This document shows positions 28,486 to 37,361 of a stretch of DNA of 49,898 nucleotides, in pieces (position 1 is the stretch's first letter; the number at the start of each line of letters is the position of its first letter). Source of the stretch: JAGOTN01 sp964538345 (GTDB taxonomy: Bacteria > Patescibacteriota > Minisyncoccia > Phycocordibacterales > JAACPR01); NCBI GenBank assembly GCA_964538345.1, contig CAZIFF010000003.1:1-49898 (forward strand). The letters run 5' to 3'. The position numbers and the translations under genes are program-made. The notes below the pieces were generated by a model that was not told the origin of the DNA, did no database searches, and saw only the letters and a list, made by a program, of their open reading frames with translations.

Positions 28486-29706
28486 CTAATACTTTTCTTT
28501 GAGTCGGCGCAAGACGCGTTCATAGAATCCCTGAGGAATTGAAACTCCATCTTTCACACAACCATTGTTGAATTCATTGATTTTATAGTTTGAGCTATTT
28601 TTCCAAATATTCAACAATGTAGATTTGCGGATATCTTTATAAACGACGAAGTCAGGAGTGTCATTTCCTGGGCATCTCCACACCTCACCATCGTAATGGA
28701 CGTAAAGCCCGTGGGTGAGTTGATTGCAAGGTGCAACCCCAAGATAAGAAGAAACCCCATCTCTCTGAATTTTTGCAAGAGTTGTTTGACTTTGTTCAAT
28801 CAGGTAAGAATAAATATCGACAGCAAGTCGAGTATATCTTTCTTCAAAAGCTAACTCCTGTTGACCCTTTATGAGCTTGTGACCCTTTCCGCTTACCATG
28901 GTAGTTGTCACACAGGTCGAGATGTTTCTTTTGGTCGCCCATTGAAAAATCTCTAATACTCCATCGATTGTTTCTGTTGTGACGGGGTTTGTTTGGATAG
29001 ACAATCTCTGTCTTTCGGGATCATTGTTTATCCCAGCAGCGCACAATCTCTCCAACGCAAGATTTCTTGCTTCGTGATAATTAAAGGAGCCACGAAGCTC
29101 TGGATCTCTCGTTGGAATATTTTTGTTCTCAATTATTGGATCAAAAGAACGACCTCCAACCAAGAAGGTTGTATTGTCGTAACTTGTTATTTTTTTAACA
29201 AGCTCATCGGAATCTATTCCATGATACATCTGGGACAATATGTCTGATCCAAGTATTGCTCCTTTGGTAAAAATTCCAATGACAATGTTTCTTTTTTTGA
29301 AAGCATCCAGAATAAAGAACAAATCAGGATTTGCCAAGAGTTCGCCAGGTCCAAGAAATTTAACAGACTCTAGTCCGAGTTCAATTGCTTGGTCGACAAC
29401 GAAGAGGACTTCATCGAGAGACATTATGGGATTTCTAATCGTTGCATTATTGAAACATCCTGAACATGCGTGCATGCACGGATAATTTCTAGCAAACACT
29501 CTCGGGGCTTCGTTCATTGGTGATTCGTTGACAGTCTCAGCAAATCTTGAGTCTGGAATATTAATGTCTAATGTAAGAAGCTTTTTGACTTCCTGGCCAT
29601 TAATTGTAACCGTTTCACCAATACGGTTTTCTGGAAAATACCATTTCCAGATACCTAGTTCTTTGGGCAAGGAGGTGGATTCAGGTATGTTGGGGAATTT
29701 GTTCAT
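28486..29706 (-). CDS. Radical SAM enzyme of unknown substrate (406 aa)
   Basis: Canonical cluster motif CxxxCxxC at C77-C81-C84 (YPCMHACSGCFNN), then SVKFLGPGELLANPD as the GGE-like motif and a TIM-barrel-sized domain. The C-terminal part has further Cys (APCNQL, WRCPGN, NNGCVKDG) recalling a SPASM/twitch region that may hold an auxiliary Fe-S cluster. An N-terminal ~70-residue extension is beta-rich. Substrate unknown; no peptide substrate gene is seen beside it. It is divergent from a TrmB-like regulator across a 198-bp region with palindromes, which suggests regulation by that protein. Confidence 0.8.
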   Translation of the reverse strand: MNKFPNIPESTSLPKELGIWKWYFPENRIGETVTINGQEVKKLLTLDINIPDSRFAETVNESPMNEAPRVFARNYPCMHACSGCFNNATIRNPIMSLDEVLFVVDQAIELGLESVKFLGPGELLANPDLFFILDAFKKRNIVIGIFTKGAILGSDILSQMYHGIDSDELVKKITSYDNTTFLVGGRSFDPIIENKNIPTRDPELRGSFNYHEARNLALERLCAAGINNDPERQRLSIQTNPVTTETIDGVLEIFQWATKRNISTCVTTTMVSGKGHKLIKGQQELAFEERYTRLAVDIYSYLIEQSQTTLAKIQRDGVSSYLGVAPCNQLTHGLYVHYDGEVWRCPGNDTPDFVVYKDIRKSTLLNIWKNSSNYKINEFNNGCVKDGVSIPQGFYERVLRRLKEKY

Positions 29707-29742
29707 TTGCTAAAGTTCTTTTTGTTGTTTTTGTTGGTTTAT

Positions 29743-29762
29743 GTCAATTAAGGATAATTGAC
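29743..29762. promoter_or_regulatory. Palindrome between the radical SAM and TrmB-like genes
   Basis: GTCAATTA-AGGA-TAATTGAC. On the minus strand it lies just downstream of a TATAAT and before the radical SAM start, a position for an operator. A second smaller one, TGTCG..CGACA (29861-29879), overlaps the -35 area of the regulator gene. Confidence 0.45.
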
Positions 29763-29904
29763 TTCAGTAGGATTATATTTTATATATTAATATATTGTTG
29801 TATATATGTATTAATTAGTATTAATTTATGCTATAAAACTCTTATTTATCAATAAAAAACTGTCGTTGTTAAATCGACAAATATATGATAATATATAGCT
29901 TATT

Positions 29905-30660
29905 ATGATTAAAAAGATTCTTGAAGATTTAAATTTTTCATCAAAAGAAATAGATGTTTATTTGGCCATGATAAAGCTGGATCAGATAACGGCTGCATTA
30001 ATTTCTAAAGAAACCTCCATAAACAGAACAACTGTATATGATATTTTAGAAGATTTAATTTTGAAGGGTATAGTTTCAAAGATAAAAAAAGGAGGTACAA
30101 CATTTTTTTATGCTTTGTCGCCAGATAAACTTTTAGATTATTTAGAAAGAGATAAAAGAGAATATAATAAGAAAATTGATTTACAGAAAGGAAAAATTGA
30201 GAAAATAATGCCAGAACTATTATCGATGCAGAATATTTACTCTAAAAATAAACCAAAAGTTCAATTTTATGAAGGAGAGAAAGGAATGAGAGAGGCTTAT
30301 GAAGATTCTTTATTTGCTGATGGAATTATTAGAGCATATGCTAACGTTGAAGAGATGCATAAAGGGCTTCCTGGATTTTTTCCAGAATATTATAAAAGAA
30401 GAACCAATCAAGGTATACATATAAGGGCTATTCTTCCTCAAAATCCTGTATCAAAATATAGATCAGAAAAAAATAACGAGGAGATGAGAACTACTAAATT
30501 TTTACCAGAAGAAAAAATGACCTTTAGCCCAGAGATAAATATATACAATGACAAAATATTAATTGTTTCTTGGAGAGAAACAATGGCAATAATTATTGAA
30601 TCTAAAGAGTTGGCTGATTTTCATAAGCTTACTTATGATTTATTGTGGGATAGCTTATAG
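29905..30660 (+). CDS. TrmB-like transcription regulator (251 aa), second copy
   Basis: Same layout as the regulator upstream of clpP: winged helix (LNFSSKEIDVYLAMIKLDQITAALISKETSINRTTVYDILEDL), coiled coil about 80-105, then a C-terminal domain with KPKVQFYEGEKGMREAYEDSLFADGIIRAYA matching KPNVQYFEGLSGVKKVLEDSLYAKEEIYSYA of the first. The two are clear paralogues. Extended -10 TGATAATAT ends 10 nt before the ATG. Probable target: the divergent radical SAM gene and itself (inference from position). Confidence 0.82.
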   Translation: MIKKILEDLNFSSKEIDVYLAMIKLDQITAALISKETSINRTTVYDILEDLILKGIVSKIKKGGTTFFYALSPDKLLDYLERDKREYNKKIDLQKGKIEKIMPELLSMQNIYSKNKPKVQFYEGEKGMREAYEDSLFADGIIRAYANVEEMHKGLPGFFPEYYKRRTNQGIHIRAILPQNPVSKYRSEKNNEEMRTTKFLPEEKMTFSPEINIYNDKILIVSWRETMAIIIESKELADFHKLTYDLLWDSL

Positions 30661-30685
30661 TTTTTTCTTAGGTTAATATTGTGAA

Positions 30686-31294
30686 ATGTCTAAAAACTCT
30701 TCAAAATTTGAGGAAATGAAGCAAATTCGTGATGAAATTATGGATTTGAAAGAGTCTCCTTTATATAAAGAGAGGGTGGAAAATGGTTATTTTCCTGTGA
30801 TTGGGGCCGGAAGCCATGACGCGAAAATCATGTTTATCGGTGAGGCACCTGGGAAAAATGAAGCGAAGACGGGGCGGCCTTTTTGCGGGGCTTCCGGCCG
30901 TATTTTAGATGAACTTTTAGCTTCTATTAAAATGAATCGAGAAGATATTTACATAACTAATATTGTAAAAGATAGACCAACTGCGAATCGTGATCCTCGA
31001 CCAGAAGAAATAGAAATTTATTCTCCATTTTTAGATAGACAAATTGAAATAATAAAACCAAGCGTGATTGTTACTCTCGGAAGATTTTCTATGGATTACA
31101 TAATGAAGAAATTTAATTTAGAAAAAGAATTACAACCAATTTCTAAAATACACGGAAAAATTTTTGATACAAAAACAAATTTTGGAGAAATAAAAATATT
31201 ACCTTTATACCATCCAGCTGTTGCAATTTATTCTCGTACACAATTACCACAACTAAAAGAAGATTTTGAATCATTAAAGCAGTATAATAGTTAG
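30686..31294 (+). CDS. Uracil-DNA glycosylase superfamily protein lacking the Fe-S cysteines
   Basis: UDG-fold protein of family 4/5 type: motif 1 FIGEAPGKNEAKTGRPFCGASG, NIVKDRPTANRDPRPEEI, VIVTLGRFSMDY, and motif 2 LYHPAVAIY. In family 4 enzymes four Cys bind a [4Fe-4S] cluster; here the N-terminal pair is absent (ESPLYKERVENG) and the KCRPP..C pair reads KDRPT..Y. The only Cys is the one in PFCG. So the fold is kept without the cluster. Activity on uracil is plausible but unproven. 202 aa. It ends 2 nt before the pilin-like gene. Confidence 0.85.
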   Translation: MSKNSSKFEEMKQIRDEIMDLKESPLYKERVENGYFPVIGAGSHDAKIMFIGEAPGKNEAKTGRPFCGASGRILDELLASIKMNREDIYITNIVKDRPTANRDPRPEEIEIYSPFLDRQIEIIKPSVIVTLGRFSMDYIMKKFNLEKELQPISKIHGKIFDTKTNFGEIKILPLYHPAVAIYSRTQLPQLKEDFESLKQYNS

Positions 31295-31296
31295 TG

Positions 31297-33102
31297 ATGA
31301 ACAGAGGATTTAGTCTTATTGAAACTGTAATTGGTGTTGCTATTTTTGCAATGATTGCTACTTCTGCTTGGATTGGTTTAGTTAAAATTTTTGAATCGGT
31401 TGGAATTTTAAGAATTAAAACTACAGCAACCAACTTAGCCACTGAACAAATTGAAATTATCAGAAATCTTCCTTATGGAGATGTTGGAATTTTGAATGGA
31501 TTACCACCGGGAGTTATTCCGCATGAACAAACTTTAGAAAGAGATGGTAGACAATTTTTAGTTACAACAACAATTAGAAATGTTGATTTAGAATTTGATG
31601 GTCTTATTGGAGGTACACCGAATGATCTTTCTCCAGCAGATAATAAACTAGTGGAAATTGAAATTGCATGTTTTGAATGCACAAAAGATATTCCGCCAAT
31701 GATTTTTACGAGTCGTGTTGCTCCAAAGGCACTAGAGACCACAGGCAATAACGGGGCTTTGTTTATATCTGTTTTTGATGCAAATGGTCAGCCGGTGGAA
31801 GGGGCCGATGTTCATGTCTTGTTTAATGCTACAAGTACTCCTGTAATAATTGATGACGTGACTAATAATTTGGGTCTTTTACAAATAGTGGATGCATATC
31901 CTGGGGTTGAGGCTTATGAAATAACTGTTTCAAAAGATGGTTATTCTACTGAGCGTACATATGNNNNNNNNNNTACATATGCTACTGGTGGGGTAGACAA
32001 TCCAGTACCAGATAAGCCTCATGCGAATATTGTTTCTGGTCAGGTAACAGAAATAAGTTTTGCTATTGATGAAGTTTCAAGATTGACTGTAAATTCAAGA
32101 ACAATTACTTGTTCACCGATTGGTTCTGTTGATTTTAATTTAGAGAGTTCAAAAACAATTGGGTTGAATACTTTTAAATTAGATGAAGACTATGCTACTG
32201 ATTCAAATGGTAGAAAGATTATTGATGATCTTGAGTGGGATACATACAACCTGACATTGCTTGAAGCTGGAAAACATTTGATTGGTGCAAATCCAAGTTT
32301 GCCTTTTGATATTTATCCAGGCACAACACAAACTCTAGATTTAATTTTGGGTAACAGTGATCCAAATGCTGTTTTAGTAACTGTTGTTGATGGTTCAAAT
32401 CAGCAATTACTTTCTGATGCGGTTGTAAAATTTTCTCAAGGCGTAACTATAAAAACAGCGACAACGGGAAGTGGATACATAGAGCAAACAGATTGGTCGG
32501 GAGGGCAGGGTCAAACAAATGTTGGTAATGATACACAATATTTTTCACAGGATGGAGACATAGAAGTAAATGATCCAGACGGGGAATTGTCTCTGGTATA
32601 TTTTTCTGGGAATCATGCTAATGATGGGTGGTTGGAATCTTCAATATTTGATATTGGTACTACAACAAATTTTTTAACAATTTCTTGGACTCCAGGAGAT
32701 CAACCTTATTTTGCCGGAGATGAAGCTGTGAGATTTCAGATTGCGACTAACGAGACTTTGGAGGAGCCTTTAATCTGGGATTTTATTGGGCCAACTGGTT
32801 CAAGTGATTCTTATTACACTTCTCCTGGACAAGCAATTTCTGCAGTACATGATAATGATAGATATTTGAAATATCGAGCAAGATTAAAAACAGATGACCC
32901 TGCATACACACCAAATGTTTCTGATATTAGATTTAGTTTTGCAACAGACTGTACTCCTGTTGGTCAGGCGTATGTTGGTAATTTAAATGGAAATCCATAT
33001 GACGTGACAATTTCAAAACCAGGGTACCAGACTATTGTTTTAGACGATTTGTTGTTTAATCAATCATGGCAAACAATTGAGGTGACATTAAATCCAAATT
33101 AA
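31297..33102 (+). CDS. Large pilin-like protein with class III-type signal and repeated ligand-like domains
   Basis: Prepilin-type N-terminus MNRGFSLIETVIGVAIFAM (cleavage between G4 and F5, conserved Glu five residues on), then a ~600-residue exported region with beta-sandwich-like segments: LFISVFDANGQPVEGADVHVLFNA and VLVTVVDGSNQQLLSDAVVKFSQG resemble CarboxypepD/Ig-like folds. It is much longer than ordinary minor pilins. A 10-N gap at 31964-31973 interrupts it, but flanks are in frame. TATAAT ends 8 nt before the ATG. It starts a run of three pilin-like genes. Adhesin-type tip protein is a reasonable guess. Confidence 0.78.
   Translation: MNRGFSLIETVIGVAIFAMIATSAWIGLVKIFESVGILRIKTTATNLATEQIEIIRNLPYGDVGILNGLPPGVIPHEQTLERDGRQFLVTTTIRNVDLEFDGLIGGTPNDLSPADNKLVEIEIACFECTKDIPPMIFTSRVAPKALETTGNNGALFISVFDANGQPVEGADVHVLFNATSTPVIIDDVTNNLGLLQIVDAYPGVEAYEITVSKDGYSTERTYXXXXTYATGGVDNPVPDKPHANIVSGQVTEISFAIDEVSRLTVNSRTITCSPIGSVDFNLESSKTIGLNTFKLDEDYATDSNGRKIIDDLEWDTYNLTLLEAGKHLIGANPSLPFDIYPGTTQTLDLILGNSDPNAVLVTVVDGSNQQLLSDAVVKFSQGVTIKTATTGSGYIEQTDWSGGQGQTNVGNDTQYFSQDGDIEVNDPDGELSLVYFSGNHANDGWLESSIFDIGTTTNFLTISWTPGDQPYFAGDEAVRFQIATNETLEEPLIWDFIGPTGSSDSYYTSPGQAISAVHDNDRYLKYRARLKTDDPAYTPNVSDIRFSFATDCTPVGQAYVGNLNGNPYDVTISKPGYQTIVLDDLLFNQSWQTIEVTLNPN
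31964..31973. other. Assembly gap (10 N), probably spurious
   Basis: Both flanks carry the same 8-mer TACATATG (31956-31963 and 31974-31981). Collapsing one copy plus the N's removes 18 nt and keeps the frame, reading ERTYATGGVDNP. Confidence 0.7.
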
Positions 33103-33103
33103 A

Positions 33104-33730
33104 ATGAGAATTAGATTTCTAAAAAATAAAAATGGGTTTACTTTAGTTGAGAGTGTTATCTCTTTGGCAATTTTTGGTGCTGTGGTTGTTGTTATTGGAG
33201 CATTTCAAAGAGATGTATTTTTCTTTAATGATGTTATTCAAACTGGATTAACAAATATTACAGAAGCAAAAAAAGTTTTGCGTCCTTTTGTAAATGAAGT
33301 GCGTGGTGCTGAGCCTTCAAATTTAGGTGCATTTGCAATCGCAGAAGCAACTCCAACAAGTTTTACTTTTTATACTGATATAAATGATGATGATATTAGA
33401 GAAAAAGTTAGATATTTTGTTGATGGAACTACTTTTAAAAAGGGAATAATTGAACCAAGCGGAAACCCACTTGTTTATGATTCACAAGATGAAAATTTTG
33501 TAAGTGTTATTCATGATGTTGTACCAGAAGAAACTATATTTACTTATTACGATTCAAATTATAATGGTACAGCGGAAACAGCTGCTTTGGCACAGCCAGT
33601 GGCGCCTGCTAGCGTGAGATTGATCAGAATTGATTTGACGGTGGATTCAAATCCAGGAAGAACACCAAGCTTACTTACAATAACTACACAAGCTACTGTT
33701 CGTAACTTGAAAGATAATTATGAAGATTAA
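33104..33730 (+). CDS. Minor pseudopilin (PulJ/PilW-like)
   Basis: Prepilin peptidase motif KNKNGFTLVESVISLAIFGAVVVVIG with G-F cleavage and Glu at mature position 5, one transmembrane/assembly helix, and a ~170-residue exported beta-rich domain. Length and layout resemble GspJ/PilW minor pilins. It starts 1 nt after the large pilin-like gene and overlaps the next gene by 11 nt: a tight operon. Confidence 0.82.
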   Translation: MRIRFLKNKNGFTLVESVISLAIFGAVVVVIGAFQRDVFFFNDVIQTGLTNITEAKKVLRPFVNEVRGAEPSNLGAFAIAEATPTSFTFYTDINDDDIREKVRYFVDGTTFKKGIIEPSGNPLVYDSQDENFVSVIHDVVPEETIFTYYDSNYNGTAETAALAQPVAPASVRLIRIDLTVDSNPGRTPSLLTITTQATVRNLKDNYED

Positions 33731-35171
33731 TTTTTTACAAAAAAATAATCGGGGAATAATTTTGTTGAACACAATTGTTTTTGGATTAATTGCGGTTTCA
33801 ATTGTTGTTGCAATTACTAGTTGGTTTGGTGTTACATATAAAAGTTCACGCAGTGTTGTTCAAAAAGAACAGGCTTTTCATATAGCTGAAGCCGGAATCG
33901 AATATTATAGATGGCATTTAGCACACTCCCCACAAGATTTTACTGATGGTAATGACGCTAGTGTAGAACAGCCATATATCCATGATTTTTTAGATAAAGA
34001 TGGAAATAAGATTGGTGAATTTCATTTGATGATTACTCCGCCAGAAAATGGTTCAACTTTAGTAATTGTAGAATCAACTGGTTATGTAGAAGGTTCTGAT
34101 GGAACAAAGACGATTCGTGTAGAACTAGCAAAACCATCTTTTGCAAAATATGCTTTTGTTGCAAATTCCGATATGCGCTTTGGCGCCGGAACTGAAATAT
34201 TTGGTCCAATTCATTCAAATGAAGGAATTCGTTTTGATGGGGTGGCGCATAATTTAATAACAAGTTCCTTGGAGACTTATGATGACCCCGATCACTCCGG
34301 TGCTTTGGAATGGGCAGTGCACACTCACGATTCTCCAACCGATCCGCTTCCACCCACTGCATTACCAGATAGATTTGATGTTTTCGAATCTGGAAGAGAG
34401 GTTGGTGTTCCTGCCGTAGACTTTGATGGTTTGACTTCAGATTTGGCGGCATTAAAGACAAAAGCTCAAGAAGATGGAATTTATTATGGAAGTTCTGGAA
34501 GAAGTGGTTATCATGTTGTTCTTCGTACTGATGATAAATTTACTTTATATAGAGTGAGATCTCTGATGAGTCCGCATTCTTCTTGCACTAACACCTTAGG
34601 GGATAGTGATTGGGGAACATGGAGTGTTAATCAACAACAATTAATTGGAACATACAATTTCCCTTCAAACGGAGTGCTATTTTTTGAGGATCATGTTTGG
34701 GTAGATGGGCAAATAAACGGAGCTCGTCTTACAATTGCCGCTGCTCGTTTTCCTGATTCACCTACAACTCGCAGAAATATTATTATTAATAATGATTTGA
34801 AGTATACAAACAATGACGGAGAAGATGTGGTTGCTCTTATTGCGCAAAATAATATAAATGTTGGAATGTATAGTGATACTTCTTTAGAAATAGACGCTGC
34901 TCTTGTGGCTCAAAATGGACGAGTTGGAAGACATTATTACCGTGCTTCATGGGCAGGTTATCCAGGTTGTTCACCGTATCATGTAAGGAATCAAATAGAT
35001 CTATATGGAATGATTGGTACAAACGAAAGATATGGTTTTGCTTATACAGATAGTACTGGCTACACAACAAGAAATGTCACATATGATTCAAATTTACTTT
35101 ATGGTCCTCCTCCAGAATTTCCACTAACAACCGATCAATATGAAATACTCTCTTGGGAAGCAGTCGATTAG
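33720..35171 (+). CDS. PilX-like pilus-associated protein (483 aa)
   Basis: N-terminal membrane helix (NRGIILLNTIVFGLIAVSIVVAI) followed by KEQAFHIAEAGIEYYRWHL, the AEAG-type segment typical of PilX/GspK-like minor components. The region of about 140-470 has a repetitive beta composition (FVANSDMRFGAGTEIFGPIHSNEGIRF, DVVALIAQNNINV) recalling DUF4900-like beta-helix proteins in pilus operons. Function probably in minor pilus structure. Overlaps the preceding gene by 11 nt. Confidence 0.75.
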   Translation: MKINFLQKNNRGIILLNTIVFGLIAVSIVVAITSWFGVTYKSSRSVVQKEQAFHIAEAGIEYYRWHLAHSPQDFTDGNDASVEQPYIHDFLDKDGNKIGEFHLMITPPENGSTLVIVESTGYVEGSDGTKTIRVELAKPSFAKYAFVANSDMRFGAGTEIFGPIHSNEGIRFDGVAHNLITSSLETYDDPDHSGALEWAVHTHDSPTDPLPPTALPDRFDVFESGREVGVPAVDFDGLTSDLAALKTKAQEDGIYYGSSGRSGYHVVLRTDDKFTLYRVRSLMSPHSSCTNTLGDSDWGTWSVNQQQLIGTYNFPSNGVLFFEDHVWVDGQINGARLTIAAARFPDSPTTRRNIIINNDLKYTNNDGEDVVALIAQNNINVGMYSDTSLEIDAALVAQNGRVGRHYYRASWAGYPGCSPYHVRNQIDLYGMIGTNERYGFAYTDSTGYTTRNVTYDSNLLYGPPPEFPLTTDQYEILSWEAVD

Positions 35172-35188
35172 GGTTTATAATAGTTGAT

Positions 35189-35380
35189 ATGAAAAAGAAA
35201 GATCATCAATTGCATAGTTTGATATTAGTAGCACTTTTGTTTTTATCTCCGCCAATTTGGATTATTTTTTCTGATATGCCCGTGAGCTTTTTAGATAAAA
35301 AAAGTTGGCTATTTGTATCGGTATTTTGTTTGATTGCATACGCTGTTTTTATTGCCTTAACTTCACATAAGGATAAATAA
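35189..35380 (+). CDS. Small two-helix membrane protein (63 aa)
   Basis: Short Lys-rich cytoplasmic start (MKKKDHQLHS), two hydrophobic helices (about 10-28 and 38-56) and a Lys tail. No family recognised. TATAAT ends 7 nt before the ATG, giving a leaderless mRNA, so it has its own promoter despite lying just after the pilin-like genes. Confidence 0.65.
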   Translation: MKKKDHQLHSLILVALLFLSPPIWIIFSDMPVSFLDKKSWLFVSVFCLIAYAVFIALTSHKDK

Positions 35381-35399
35381 TTGTGGTAAAATTTATTTG

Positions 35400-36176
35400 A
35401 TGTCAGCAAGAAAGAAGATCGTTATCGCTAATTGGAAGATGAACCCTCAAACGCTTTTAGAAGCAAAACGTAATTTTTCTATTTTTAAAAAAACAAAGAG
35501 AGACGATTCTGGTGTGACTGTTGTTTTTTGTCCTCCATTTATTTATTTGAACGAGCTATATAAAAGCTATACCGGTAGTAAAATATTTTTTGGTGCCCAA
35601 GATGTTTTCTGGCAACCTGAAGGGTCTTATACTGGAGAAATTAGTTTGAAGATGTTGCAAAGCGTTGGTGCCAGATTTGTGATTGTTGGTCATTCTGAAA
35701 GACGAGCTTTAGGTGAAAACGACATGATGGTTGCTCAAAAGCTTTCTGCTGTTTTGAAATCTGGAATGCACGCAATTTTGTGTGTTGGAGAAGGAGTGAG
35801 GGATATGCAAGGAAAATATTTACATACTATTCGTGATCAAATTTTATCTGCTTTAGAAAACGTAGAGAAAAATCTTTTAAAAAAATTAATCATTGCTTAT
35901 GAACCTATTTGGACAATAGGAGCAGGACATCAAGCTATTGATAATCACGAACTTCATCAAATGATTTTGTTTATCAAAAAGCAGTTAATTGAAAAATATG
36001 ACCGTGCTATTGGTGAGGCTGTTTCTGTAATTTATGGTGGCTCTGTGGATTCTGATAATGCTTCTGAATTAGTTTTAAACAGCGGAGCAGATGGTCTTTT
36101 GGTTGGAAGAAATAGTTTAAATCCTGGTGAATTTTCAAAAATAATTTCTGAAGTAGGAAAGAAAAAGAAAAAATAA
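35400..36176 (+). CDS. tpiA: Triosephosphate isomerase
   Basis: Interconverts DHAP and glyceraldehyde-3-phosphate. Active-site residues: N11 and K13 (IANWKMN), H98 (IVGHSERR) and E168 (AYEPIWTIGAG), plus the phosphate loops YGGSVDSDN and GADGLLVGRNSL. 258 aa, normal. An extended -10 (TGGTAAAAT) ends 7 nt before the ATG; this ATG is preferred over the TTG one codon earlier. pgk follows after one nt; they form a small glycolytic operon. Confidence 0.97.
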   Translation: MSARKKIVIANWKMNPQTLLEAKRNFSIFKKTKRDDSGVTVVFCPPFIYLNELYKSYTGSKIFFGAQDVFWQPEGSYTGEISLKMLQSVGARFVIVGHSERRALGENDMMVAQKLSAVLKSGMHAILCVGEGVRDMQGKYLHTIRDQILSALENVEKNLLKKLIIAYEPIWTIGAGHQAIDNHELHQMILFIKKQLIEKYDRAIGEAVSVIYGGSVDSDNASELVLNSGADGLLVGRNSLNPGEFSKIISEVGKKKKK

Positions 36177-36177
36177 T

Positions 36178-37299
36178 ATGGATAAAATTAAAACTATCGA
36201 TGATATAGGGGATATAAAAGGGAAGAAAGTTCTTCTGAGAGTTAGTTTAAATGTTCCAATACAAGGAGGCCAGGTTACAGATCCGTTTAGAATAGAAATG
36301 GCACTTCCTACTATTTTAGAATTAAGAGATAAGGGTGCGAAGGTTATTTTATTAAGTCATGTTGGTAGAGATCCAAAAGAAACATTAGAGCCAGTTATGC
36401 GGTATTTGCAAGATGTTTTGCCTGTAGTTTTTATTAGAGATATCTTTTCTGATAATGCAAAAAAGATGATTGATTATGCTGCGCCCGGCAGTGTTGTGGT
36501 GTTTGAAAACTTAAGAAGATGGGAAGGTGAAGAAAAAAATGATGTAGATTTTTCAAAACACTTAGCGTCTTTTGGGGATATTTACGTTAACGATTCTTTC
36601 CCTGAATGTCATAGAAAACACGCTTCAGTTTTTGGTATTACAGAATTTCTGCCAAGTTTTGCTGGTCGTCAATTAATGCAAGAGATAGATAATCTTTCTA
36701 AAACTTTTAATCCAGAACATCCGTTTTTATTTATTTTAGGCGGAGCAAAAGTAGAAACAAAATTGCCTTTAATCAACAACTTCTTAGACAAAGCAGATAA
36801 TATTTTTATTGGAGGAGTAATTGCAAATGATTTTTTCAAAGAAATGAATATTAAAGTAGGTGATTCTGCTTTATCAAATCAAAAAGTTCCTAAAAATCTT
36901 ATTGGACATGAGAAGATAAAATTACCAGAAGATGTTGTAGTAGATAGAAGGGGAAAAAACGAGAATGTTGTATATGATTCTATTTTGGAACATGACAAAA
37001 TTTTTGATATGGGAAGAAAGTCTGTAGAAAGATTAAAAGAACAAATTCGAAAAGCAAAATTTATTTTATGGAATGGTCCAGTTGGTTATTGTGAGGGTGG
37101 TTTTTGTGATGGAACAAAAGCTATTGCCGAAGCTATTTCTGAAAGTAAAGCCGTTTCTATTATTGGCGGAGGAGATACTCTGGGTGTGGTTGGTGATGAT
37201 ATTCAGGAAAAAATAACATTTATTTCTACAGGTGGAGGTGCGATGCTTGAATTTTTGGCTAAAGGAAGTCTACCTGGTGTTGATGCTTTAAATAAGTGA
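36178..37299 (+). CDS. pgk: Phosphoglycerate kinase, divergent substrate site
   Basis: Catalyses 1,3-BPG + ADP to 3PG + ATP. The overall fold is clear: LLRVSLNVP, FRIEMALPTI, LLSHVGRD, VVFENLR, HPFLFILGGAKVETK, WNGPVGYCEGG, IIGGGDT, STGGGAMLEFL. But substrate positions differ: the invariant Asp of RVDxNVP is S23, NDAFGTAHRAH reads NDSFPECHRKH, and the Arg of (E/T)RPF is His. N25, R38, the His and Arg of SHxGR and the Arg of HR are kept. At 373 aa it is shorter than the usual 390-400. It shares an operon with tpiA, arguing that it is functional. TGA stop. Confidence 0.9.
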   Translation: MDKIKTIDDIGDIKGKKVLLRVSLNVPIQGGQVTDPFRIEMALPTILELRDKGAKVILLSHVGRDPKETLEPVMRYLQDVLPVVFIRDIFSDNAKKMIDYAAPGSVVVFENLRRWEGEEKNDVDFSKHLASFGDIYVNDSFPECHRKHASVFGITEFLPSFAGRQLMQEIDNLSKTFNPEHPFLFILGGAKVETKLPLINNFLDKADNIFIGGVIANDFFKEMNIKVGDSALSNQKVPKNLIGHEKIKLPEDVVVDRRGKNENVVYDSILEHDKIFDMGRKSVERLKEQIRKAKFILWNGPVGYCEGGFCDGTKAIAEAISESKAVSIIGGGDTLGVVGDDIQEKITFISTGGGAMLEFLAKGSLPGVDALNK

Positions 37300-37361
37300 T
37301 TTACTAAAACTTAATTTTGCCTTTAATTGTGCTGATTTTTGTTTAAATATATAATTTGCAC

